Source: Cotesia glomerata
Lineage: Eukaryota > Arthropoda > Insecta > Hymenoptera > Braconidae
Length of the DNA: 64,000 bases
Direction of reading: 5' to 3'
NCBI RefSeq assembly: GCF_020080835.1
Contig: NC_058165.1
Span: 10,423,813-10,487,812 of the forward strand
A model generated the notes under the pieces. The model saw only the letters and a list, made by a program, of their open reading frames with translations. It had not been told where the DNA came from and searched no databases. Below are positions 22,091 to 31,104 of the stretch, piece after piece. The first letter of the stretch is position 1. Each line of letters begins with the position of its first letter. A program made the position numbers and the translations under genes.

Positions 22091-22101
22091 CCGGGGGAGC
22101 A
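22091..22101 (+). other. purine-rich tract before the 3' LTR
   Basis: CCGGGGGAGCA directly precedes the TGTGACGGG start of the 3' LTR, the place of the plus-strand primer. It is short and interrupted by C, so weak for the function. Confidence 0.45.
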
Positions 22102-22908
22102 TGTGACGGGTGGGCCTACCCCCCCGTCAATATTATGATATTCTATATATATTTTCTATAAATCGATGGGCCAACTTGCCCACCTGAATTAGACACCGAA
22201 TTTCCGTTGTATTTCTAGCCTGACTCTGGTTACCGAGAATCGCTGCTTGCACGTGTTGCTGAGGAGACGCTTTCTCATGGGAACCGAGCAAACAGGTACT
22301 CTAGCACAGGGAACCGCTTTCGGCGCCTTGATACCATTTTCTGCTGACTAGGGAACTTGAAAATAACCACCTAGTTCCTAAAGGCGGAATAATCTGAGTT
22401 CAACCGCGGAATAATACAAGTTCCGCGCAGTGATACAGGTGTTTGGCGGCATCCGCGACCGAGGTTACATAAACCTGGGACCTCCAGGAGGAGCGGCCAC
22501 TTGTAAACAGTCAGTCGTTTAGTCTGTCCGAATCTATGTCGAGTCCGAGCTGTCTTGCATCGTAATTAATTGTCTCCTAAGACTCTAATTCTCGTTGCTG
22601 TCCCATCTCTCTCTCTCTCTCAGTTATAGAATCAAAAGTATTGCATCAAATGGATTATTGTACTGGATTAGATTTGCTTTCATAAATAGAATTAGTTTGT
22701 AAAAGAGACTCTCAGGGCCATTTCGGGCAACTCCCATGCTTTGGGGACGCTCAATAAACAATTAGTACCGTAATTCACGAATATTCTTCATTCACTGAGC
22801 GACCCACCCTTTTATCAACATCTAAATATTTTTCAGTGAAACGCTGAGCTAGTCCGGAGGTCTGGTTACGTGACAGGTAAATAACCAGGTGTAGGCTCAC
22901 ACGTAACA
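22102..22908 (+). repeat. 3' LTR
   Basis: Near-identical to the 5' LTR. It has the extra segment CTGACTCTGGTTACCGAG (about 22220) and a slightly longer (CT)n tract. AATAAA lies at 22753-22758. Confidence 0.92.
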
Positions 22909-23403
22909 TTGATTAAAATATACAAATATTTTAGCTTAATTATGCTACTTAAATTTTTGTTCTATTATTTAAAAAATATACTGTTGAACTTTTTAATTAT
23001 TTTGCAAAATATTCTTCTCATTTAACAGATAATTTCAATAATCATAATTAATAATTAATTCTTAGGAATAAAAGTAATTAGCCAATACTGTTATTTATTA
23101 TTAAATTTAATTATTTAAAAATAAAAAAAAAACAAAATAACGATGGCCCGCAGGACGCGAACCCGAACCAGTTAATTGGCAAGCGAGTAAAAGCAACTCG
23201 CGCTAACGGCTGGTTATCGGAATAAAATCAGAGGTAAATCATAAACTGCGCTTGAGAAAAACCAGTTTAACCCTATAAATAAATAGTTTGGTTTATTTAT
23301 TGGTATTGGGGTTGTTAAATTAACAATTACTACTAATTAATATTATTTGAAATACTTCATATACTTAATTAATATTATTAGAATACCTTCTTATATATTA
23401 TCT
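22909..23403. repeat. outer part of the P-like right inverted repeat
   Basis: Reverse complement of about 8345-8975. Shared strings include GCTTAATTATGCTACTTAAA and GGTATTGGGGTTGTTAAATT. It ends AATACCTTCTTATATATTAT before the flanking TATCAATTTC. Confidence 0.85.
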
Positions 23404-23745
23404 TATCAATTTCGAGTGCCAATAAATAATAATTATTTTCATCTTCAAGCATAATTTTGTTAAAACTGCGGTCGCTATCTTAGAATTAAGTATTCAAAAA
23501 ATATTAAGCGTCCTAAGGAACAGGCGGTCGATGCAAAACGTCTGAGTTTCTTGATAGCTAATAAATGTAAATTTTATGTATGAAGTTGTGAATCATCATT
23601 ATCATACTGAACAGTCTAAAGATGACTGAATTTATACAGTTGCTGATGATAATTAAACACATTGTGTAGAACCTAGAAACTAATATTGCGCCCTGACTTA
23701 ATTTCCCTCATAAATAATCTAATAATTTATTTTTTTATTTTTAAG

Positions 23746-24155
23746 ATCCTGCAAAGGTGACTTTTACACCTACAATCCAATTTTTACCGTTCCGATTGGC
23801 TGGTGTCGTTCAGTGTTATATTAAAGCCAACCCTCCTCTACAATACGTGACATGGACCAAAGATAAACGTCTTCTTGAACCTTATCAGACTAAGGATATC
23901 GTTATAATGAATAATGGTTCTCTACTTTTTACTCGCGTTAACGAAAATCATCAGGGAAAGTACACATGTACGCCTTATAATGCTCATGGAACACAAGGTG
24001 GATCAGGACCTATGGAGGTTTTAGTGAGAAATCCCCCGGTATTTACATTGGAGCCCGAACCGATGTATCAAAGGAAAATCGGTGAAAATGTTGAAATGGC
24101 TTGTGATGCTCAAGAAGCTGAAGGAACAGAAAAGCCAACGATTCAATGGCAAAGG
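23746..24155 (+). CDS. tutl: turtle exon: Ig4 and first half of Ig5
   Basis: It starts PAKVTFTPTIQFLPFRLAGV (Tyr codon completed across the splice) and contains QYVTWTKDKRLLEPYQ and GKYTCTPYNAHGTQG of Ig4. The Ig5 start follows: PPVFTLEPEPMYQRKIGENV, EMACDAQEAEGTE and IQWQR. Acceptor tttaag is at 23745. The donor that keeps frame is the poor GTTCGT at 24156 (phase 0). A better-looking GTAAAA four bases on (24160) would leave phase 1 and break frame with the next exon. Confidence 0.92.
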
Positions 24156-24490
24156 GTTCGTAAAAAGAAAATATTTTCAGTTTTTTTAGATAAATTTTTT
24201 TTTTTTTATTTTTTATAATTGAATTATTTCAATTCTTCCAATTTCCAACTCCATCAATATAATTTAATTATTTATCTTTCAAAAACTATCGCTCCAGAAT
24301 TTTTCAATAATTAACTTTATTTTTTTAATTGATTGAATTAATTTCCTTTTAATTAAAAAAATCAATTGATGGAAAAACAAATTTATAATAAAATAACATC
24401 CCGGCAATCAATTTATTAATTAAAACTATGAATTTTTCGCTTCGCAGCTTTGATTTCATTACTAGCTATTTAATTTTTTATAAAAAATAG
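24156..24490 (+). other. short turtle intron within Ig5
   Basis: 335 nt, AT-rich, no features. Acceptor taaaaaatag at 24490 has only a moderate pyrimidine tract. Confidence 0.75.
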
Positions 24491-24762
24491 GCGAATGGCG
24501 CGCCCTTGGAACGCAATAGAGCAAAAATGGTGGGTGGTAATCTGACGATAGAAGGCTTACGTCGAAATGATTTTGGTTATTATCAATGTGTTGCTTCTAA
24601 TGAAGTAGCAGTTATTCTTTCATCGACTCAATTAATCGTGGAAGGATCTCAGCCACATGCGCCTTACAATGTCACTGGTACCGCCTCGCAATTTTCAGTG
24701 ACACTTCATTGGCTTCCAGGTTACTCTGGAGGTCCCGATTATAAGCAAGATTATACGATTTG
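24491..24762 (+). CDS. tutl: turtle exon: end of Ig5 and start of Fn1
   Basis: It reads ANGAPLERNRAKMVGGNLTI, then the Ig5 signature DFGYYQCVASNEVA, the linker VEGSQPHAPYNVTG, and the first fibronectin III strands with SVTLHWLPGYSGGPDYKQ and YTIW. Entry is phase 0; exit is phase 2 at donor GTATGT (24763), with the Trp codon split across the junction. Confidence 0.93.
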
Positions 24763-25794
24763 GTATGTTTTTTTAAAATTGTTATTATTATAATTGACGT
24801 ATCTATTCTTTATAATAAACACAACAAATTAAATTAATCATAGCATACAATACATCATTTAAGAAAAGTATAACTTTAAATTATATTGATTACACTTATA
24901 AATATTTTTATGAATTTTATTTTACTGAGGAAAAAAAATTTTCTTCAAGCAATTATTAATCGATATTTGAAATGAGTTACTTTTATTGAACTAAATTACT
25001 TATTTTGAAGATTTATTACTTCAATTAAGAATTTTATTTGTTGGCTCGAGTTATTTGTAACAAATATTAGTTTCTTAAATTTAATGAAAACACTCTCTAA
25101 TTCACGGTAATTTTTTACTTTAATCAGAATATTATTTTATTAGATACAAGAAAAACAATTATAGATAATTTTACTAAAAATAAGAGTCAATTTATTGTTT
25201 CAAACATTTATTATAGAAGAAAAGAATTTTTCTTTTAAGCAAATTGATTGTAATAGTAAATTTTACGATATTGTTGAATTTATTTTATATTTTCCCAATG
25301 TTTCTACTAATTATATTAAAATTTTTTTTTTTTAATTTGAGTCACATAAACTACTAAGGCCATGAGCGATTACGGCAGGGAGTAAACTTTTGTGGTTAGA
25401 TTCGTTTTATTTTTTTTGGGCTGAGCAGCATAATACACTTAAATATTGAAAATATTCATTAGTGCAAGGGCCGGATCTGATAGGCTACTGCGTGCCTTAT
25501 ATTAAATTTAATGATATCAATATTTCTTAAATTCAATTTGTAAACAATTGACTGTTCTATGTTCTATGAGAAAAAAAATTACCTTTAATGAAAGACATTA
25601 AAATAATTAGTAATTGATATTTAAAATGAGTAATTTTTACTGATCTAAAACTGAAGCCAAATTTGATTAATTGTCCATATAATACAAATAAGCCAGTCAT
25701 ACGATTTATATTTTTCTTGAAAATGAGCTCTGTGAAGCGCGGACTTTTAGATTTTGCAAATTTTTTTATAGTATTCTTGATTTTTTTTCATATT

Positions 25795-26205
25795 TTCTGT
25801 TAATTATAGTGAAACAAATTTTATCAACAGTAAATAGTTCCGATTCAGTAGATAAGTGGCGAGAAGTAGTTCCAAGTTTTCATTAACAGAGCGGAATTCA
25901 TAGAATAGTTATGCACCATTAAATAGTTAAATTCGATACTTCTTCCACTTGATACATTTTCGATCATTTAACACATCGATTTGAGAAGAAGATTTATAAA
26001 TTTTATTATCAACTATTTTTAACAATATTATTATGCCTAAATAATATTGAACTTGAAGATAAATCCTCAAGTTATTAAAGTTTTAATCTCTTTCTAAATT
26101 AACATTTAATTTTAAAATTGGAATAGAGATTTGGATTCAATTAAACAATTTTTTGCGATAGTAATTGCGAGAAAACAGTACAAGAAGAATAATATATATT
26201 TTACT
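25795..26205. repeat. dispersed repeat copy 2, uninterrupted
   Basis: Inverse of the sequence flanking the piggyBac-like MITE. At 25968-25971 a single TTAA sits exactly where copy 1 carries the MITE. Confidence 0.75.
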
Positions 26206-26224
26206 TGCTGTAAATATATTCTTA

Positions 26225-26465
26225 CACTGATAAAAAAATTGACTTGACTCAAGAGCCAAACTCTTGAACCAAGAATTCTATTTTGAAGAAAATGATTTTC
26301 TTGAATTAAGAGAATAAATTCTTGACTCAAGAAAATTTTCTTAGACCAAGAATAATTTCTGAGCTCAAGAATTTATTCTCTTGACTCAAGAAAATCATTT
26401 TCTTCAAAATGGTATTCTTGGTTCAAGAGTTTGGCTCTTGAGTCAAGTTAATTTTTTTATCAGTG
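26225..26465. mobile_element. palindromic mariner-type MITE with TA duplication
   Basis: It starts CACTGATAAAAAAATTGACT, ends with the inverse AATTTTTTTATCAGTG, and TA flanks it on both sides (26223-26224, 26466-26467). Nearly the whole 241 bp folds back on itself, with repeated TTGACTCAAGA motifs. Related elements occur at 40156-40378, about 58610-58970 and 60075-60290. Confidence 0.82.
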
Positions 26466-26650
26466 TACTTACATTTTTATTTACTAAATGTTAAAAATTC
26501 TGAATCAAATGATTATTTTAACTATGAAGAAAATTTTTTTCTCGGCATTTAAGAAAATAAAATATTTTATTTAATGAATTTTTTTTTTCTCAGTGAAATG
26601 TTATTTTTATTATACAGTAATGACTAATAAATTATAAATAAATAAAACAG

Positions 26651-26826
26651 GTATCGTGAAGCCGGCACATCAACTTGGAGAACTCCTATACCAGTTACTC
26701 CATCCGGTAGTACATCAGTGACGATCAATAGTTTATCACCAGGAACCTTATATGAATTTCAGGTCGTTGGTAAAAATGCTATCAGCGACAATATGACCAG
26801 TAAAATAACAACAATAAAAACGCTCG
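26651..26826 (+). CDS. tutl: turtle exon: second half of Fn1
   Basis: It reads YREAGTSTWRTPIPVTPSGS, then SLSPGTLYEFQVVGKNAIS and KITTIKTL, the Y.F.V.A.N signature at the end of a fibronectin III domain. Entry phase 2, exit phase 1 at donor GTAAAA (26827). Confidence 0.93.
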
Positions 26827-26842
26827 GTAAAATTAATTCTTC

Positions 26843-27118
26843 ACCCCGACGGACACGTAATTACGGTAATTTTACAGTAGAACTACCATAAAATACAGTA
26901 GAAATGCCATCTAAAAATTTCAATCGATAACTATCGTACAAGTATTGCAGAATCACCGTCACTTATACTGCGGTGATTTTGTAAACTTTTTCATCAATGA
27001 TCAATCATCCATTTCTTCAGATCAATTAATCAATCAGACAATCAAATTACGCATCAAATATAACATTACGGTATCGGTATTTTTACCGTAATTTACCGTA
27101 ATTTCGAGCCGTCAGGGG
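26843..27118. mobile_element. palindromic MITE
   Basis: The left end CCCCGACGGACACGTAATTA and the inverse right end TACCGTAATTTCGAGCCGTC bracket about 275 bp with ACGGTAATTT motifs. It has no coding sequence. Confidence 0.6.
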
Positions 27119-27457
27119 CTAAAATTTATAAAACAAATTTCAAAATTAACACGAGGTTTTTTTTGAACTTAGAATAAGAATTTTTAAATACCAATATCTC
27201 TTGACCTGCAGTCATTTGCCATCTGAATTTATTTAAATATTTTTCCGTAAAATTTCACATATCGGCTTGAATCAGATCATTCCATATTTTTTTTAATCTC
27301 ATTCTTAAGATCAAGAGTTGTTGGTTTTTAAATTCTTGAAAATTTTGAAAAAAAAAAAAAATAAAAAAAAAATTACATTCACTAACCTCTGGATATCATT
27401 CGCAAAATAACAAAACGTTGGATGGAAAATAATATAAAGTTCAATCTTGTTTATCAG

Positions 27458-27523
27458 ACGTTGGCATCTCACCTCCAGCAACTACCCCTATAAATACTGG
27501 AGGCATCACATCCGATCAAAACG
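27458..27523 (+). CDS. tutl: turtle microexon: stalk between Fn1 and Fn2
   Basis: A 66-nt exon (22 codons) between acceptor gtttatcag (27457) and a consensus donor GTAAGT (27524). It encodes the Pro/Thr-rich DVGISPPATTPINTGGITSD, a flexible spacer with possible O-glycosylation sites. It is phase 1 on both sides, so it can be skipped without changing frame. Confidence 0.82.
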
Positions 27524-27873
27524 GTAAGTTTTCCTTGGTCAGAATAATAATTGAAGTAATAATATAAAAATTGTTGAGGATATTGCTCACTCAAATAGTT
27601 GAGACATAGATGTGCTATCGTTAACCTGGTCCACTATTTTAGACTGATAGGTCATAAACCGAGGAAATAGTTCCAGCTGTCGCCGATGGACATTAATGTT
27701 TGGTTATTCTGTTACTTTAAATGAAAATTGCTGCAAAGCTTGTTTAATATTTAATAGTTGCTTCCTTAAAATTTACAGAATTTATATTTTTATTGTATTT
27801 TTCTTAATTGTTGATTATTTTTGGTATTTATGAGTGATCTTGATGTTGATATGATAAATTTTGACTATTCTAG

Positions 27874-28062
27874 CTGGACCAAGACCTGGGCCTCCAAGAA
27901 ATTTAACGGTTACGGAAATAAGCAATGGTTTTTTAATCACTTGGCAGCAGCCTTTGGAGAAAAGTCATCTTATCCAGTACTATGATATTAAGTACAAAAC
28001 TGATGGACCTTATAGAACTCTTAATAAAGGACAAATTCGACCTGAAGAAACTAGTTATCTTG
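27874..28062 (+). CDS. tutl: turtle exon: first half of Fn2
   Basis: It reads GPRPGPPRNLTVTEISNGFL, then ITWQQPLEKSHLIQYYDIKY and ETSYL, the N-terminal strands of a second fibronectin III domain (the PP..L.V ... W..P pattern). Acceptor tattctag is at 27873 and donor GTAAAT at 28063; phase 1-1, 189 nt. Confidence 0.93.
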
Positions 28063-28113
28063 GTAAATTTTATTCCATTTATATCTATACTAATGTATAA
28101 CTCTGTGGCAATA

Positions 28114-28480
28114 CGCGTTTTCATCCTCCGACAAAACATCCTACGGACAAAATAGTCCCCGACAAAATTTCACACGGACAAAATATCTCTCGACAAAATA
28201 TTCCCCAATATAATGAGAAGCTTATAATCATCATAATACTATTTAAAACACCCACCGCAATTAAAATTCGTAAACAAAAGGGCACAACACGATAACAAGC
28301 ATATGTTTTGGCGTATTTTTAGATAAACACACACAAAATCACGCTTAAATAAATAATTAAATAATGTTCGTAGTAGCTAATATAATGAAAAATATTTACT
28401 CATAAGAATCACGCGGGAAAGGGTTATTTTGTCAAGAGATATTTTGTCTGTAGGATGTTTTGTCGGGGGATAAGAATGCG
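28114..28480. mobile_element. inverted-repeat MITE (CCGACAAAACATCC ends)
   Basis: The left arm has TCCGACAAAACATCCTACGG and GACAAAATATCTCTCGACAA. The right arm inverts these as AAGAGATATTTTGTCTGTAG and GATGTTTTGTCGGGGGAT. The interior is unique and non-coding. Confidence 0.7.
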
Positions 28481-28505
28481 CAGAACCTGTAGAGTTTTAA
28501 ATCTT

Positions 28506-29159
28506 CACGGAAAAAAGTAAACTGTAAAATTCACTCGGATTCCGGTTAATTTTTATAGTTTCAAACAGTACAGCGATAAGTAGCTGTCACTATAGTAAGT
28601 AAGGACTTTCTCATCTTAAAAAATTACAGTTTCAAACAGTAAAAATTGCCGTTTAAATATATAGTCTATACTATGAGGAGAAGGGGAAGGTCTCACACAC
28701 GGAGAATTTAACATTTGAAACAGTAAAAATTCTACTCTTAAAATATATATTTTACCAGTCCAAGCAAATCAATAATTATAGTTTGATTTTTAGCTTTGCG
28801 TTTAAAATTTACCATTTGTACTTTGTAAATATTGACGTTGCTTATATAGAAAATTTAGTAACTGTAATTTATATTTTTTACATATCATATGCGATCATTT
28901 TTTAGGTACAAAATGATAAATATCAAAGTCAAAATTCTTAATTATTATACTTTAACATTTTGGACTTTCACATAGCGAATATTACTGTTTGAAATAGTAT
29001 TTTCTTCCATGTAAATAACAAATTGTAGCATTTAAATGATAAATATTATGAAGTGATTGTTAAAATCACGATTTTACTGTTTGAAATGGTAATTTTTTCC
29101 AGTTGATCATTACTTATTATAAATCGACTATTATTTATTACAGTTTACTTTTTTCTGTG
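28506..29159. mobile_element. inverted-end MITE (CACGGAAAAAAGTAAACTG)
   Basis: It starts CACGGAAAAAAGTAAACTGT and ends ACAGTTTACTTTTTTCTGTG. The interior repeats TTTGAAACAGTAAAAATT-like motifs in both orientations. A related, shorter element lies at 45361-45637. Confidence 0.65.
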
Positions 29160-30695
29160 TTTTTTCTCTTATATTTATCAACTAAGTAAATTGGTGTGAG
29201 AATTCAAAATTTTGTTTGAATTTATAGTAAGCTTCATTTCTACGAAAATGTGTAAAAAAAATTTGTCTCGTTAATTGTGTTGTGAGAAACTTATTAAAAA
29301 TAATTTTGAAAATAATTATTCAAAAGTGGGTATCAAACATCCCACTTTGATCTATTTTGATTGAGATTTTTTAATGAATATATAGAGAAACAAACATCAT
29401 TAAACCCAAATCTATGATTTTAAATGATAAATTCTAATAAATATTTTTAATAATGTCAAATCATTCAACCAAAATAATCATAAAACAATAAATAATAAAC
29501 TACTTTTGAAAATGAAAAAAAAAAATTTACAAATATTAAATTATCGTGAATGAAATGTTTAATAACAGTTATAAGATTATTTTCTTTTTTTAAATATTAA
29601 AACGGAGTTTTTCATCTTCTGGTTAAAAGTAATCAACTACGCGTCTAAATAAGAAGAAATTTTTCATGAAGTATAGAGAATATTTTAAGTTAAATTCAGG
29701 CCAATTTTTACATATTTTGAATCAATATCTACAGAAAAAATAATAATGAATATATAAAAGAAAATTTTCAGGATAAGAAAAAGCATTAGCTTTGACTATC
29801 AATTGTTTTTTTCTTCGAACATTTAAGGAAGTCCTTTCGCTCCAGTTGAGTCACAACAACTGTAGTAGTCAATATTCGATAAATTAAAATAAAAAACCCA
29901 TAAAAATTCCTAAAATTAAAAAATAAATAGTATATGAAACATTAATCGTTGAAATTTTGGAAATTAAAAAAAAAATAGTTAAACACAAAAATTAATTTGA
30001 CTCTTGTAAATCAGCTGTTAGTAACCTGTCCGTGATTTGGCAATGCTTTATTTCGGTTGTTTACATTTTTATTTGCACAATATAACCTTAACCATGTTTA
30101 ACTTTTTGCAGTTAATGTAAATAAATTAATTAAAAATGTTTAATCACAAAACCATAACATTCTAATATCTCATGACAGGAATGCTAGTATTTTTTAATTA
30201 TTGTTTTATTTTTCAATTATGAATTATGAAAATTTGTTAGCAATAAATTAACTAATAAGTATGTATGAAAAACATAAACGCGTTGAAGTTTAGTTTGAAT
30301 TTATTGAATGGTCTGAAGCTCGCGCGCTACACAACGTTGCCAAATGTTCTGACGCCATTTAAATGTAGGATACTTAAAAATTTTCTGTGATTTTATAATT
30401 ATAATTTCTCCATAAATTCCACGGCAACCTATATATTTTATTGCAAAAAATGAAACCTGAATATTTCGAAAACCTTATTTTGAGTTTTTTTTTACCCCAT
30501 CTAATCGGTGGTTAATGCTATAATTCGAGAAAGTTGTTAAGGTCTAATTTTCTCGTAAGACTCGGAAAAAATACTAACATTTTTAGAAATTTTTTTTTCA
30601 AAAATTTGCTCGTCGAAGTATAAATTAAACTTCACTAGTAGATACATAAGGACTAACTATTAAATAAAAATTAATTTTATGCATGATCTAATATT
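29160..30695. other. intron sequence without recognisable features
   Basis: AT-rich, with no open frame of note, no inverted repeats that stand out and no RNA gene seen. Confidence 0.6.
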
Positions 30696-31104
30696 TTTAA
30701 CTTCCTGCTAAGAAAATCGAAGATTTAAAAAAATCGGGAAGTTATTGTTTTCACCCCGTTTTGCAAAAATCGAGTTTTCATCAGATCTCGACGTTTGAAG
30801 GTCACAGGAAGCTTCCCTGACTATCCCCGCGAGGTTGTCACTACGACTGTATGTGTGTGTGTGTGTGTTTTTTTTTTTTTTTTCAGAGGGGGGAATCCTT
30901 TTTGCGGATTCCAGGCATAGCTGTTTTGCCTGGATATGTGAAGACTCGACGCAGCGTCATACTAAAACTCGACGCTAACGCCCCTACTCACTAAACCCTA
31001 AACCCTTTTTCTTCTTTCCTCTAATCCCTCATGGGAACCGCCGTCAGGCATTACTTCGTGAGGGGAGGAACTAGCTACTGCTCTTCCTTCTGGTGGCTAA
31101 GGTG

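Larger units (their letters stand above)
15501..22908 (+). mobile_element. LTR retroelement with envelope-type gene, lacking pol
   Basis: Two LTRs (786 and 807 bp) bound a 5.8-kb interior. Both begin TGTGACGGGTGGG and end GTAACA. The insertion duplicated TTGAT (15496-15500 and 22909-22913); removing the element and one copy restores the P-like inverted repeat exactly. Interior order: tRNA-Lys primer site, strong splice donor, 75-bp tandem repeats, gag fragment, about 1.2 kb with nothing recognised, frameshifted envelope-type ORF, two small overlapping ORFs, purine tract. No protease, reverse transcriptase, RNase H or integrase is visible, so it would need proteins in trans. Ty3/Gypsy-like or BEL-like; I lean to Gypsy from the gag fragment. 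Confidence 0.9.
8345..23403 (-). mobile_element. P-like (THAP/P superfamily) DNA transposon, expanded by nested insertions
   Basis: The element is flanked by the direct repeat TATCAATTTC at 8335-8344 and 23404-23413, at least the 8 bp expected of P-type target duplications. It has inverted ends of roughly 570-670 bp. The left end runs 8345-9018; the right end runs 22909-23403 and continues at 15433-15500 once the LTR element is removed. A minus-strand, intron-containing transposase with an N-terminal THAP domain lies between (9012-14925). Without the nested solo LTR and LTR element it would be about 5.7 kb. Left boundary precision is a few bases. Confidence 0.85.
7040..23745 (+). other. 16.7-kb turtle intron hosting nested transposons
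   Basis: The intron between Ig3 and Ig4 exons is mostly one insertion: the P-like element 8345-23403 with its nested elements. About 7040-8340 and 23410-23745 are AT-rich intron without detectable genes. The acceptor tttttaag is at 23745. Confidence 0.88.
24763..26650 (+). other. turtle intron within Fn1
   Basis: No gene. It holds the second copy of the repeat seen at 5440-6330 (about 25795-26205) and a palindromic MITE (26225-26465). The part 24800-25790 is AT-rich with weak CTTGATT-type motifs, possibly decayed MITEs. Acceptor aaaacag is at 26650. Confidence 0.8.

Noticed and set aside
15501..22908. Complete endogenous retrovirus
   Set aside because: No pol is visible, gag is truncated and env is frameshifted, so it is a defective, non-autonomous copy.
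8345..23403. Integrated polydnavirus (bracovirus) segment in a parasitoid wasp
   Set aside because: Considered because of the AT-rich insect genome and large insert, but the content is a P-like transposon plus an LTR element; no virulence gene families or excision motifs are seen.
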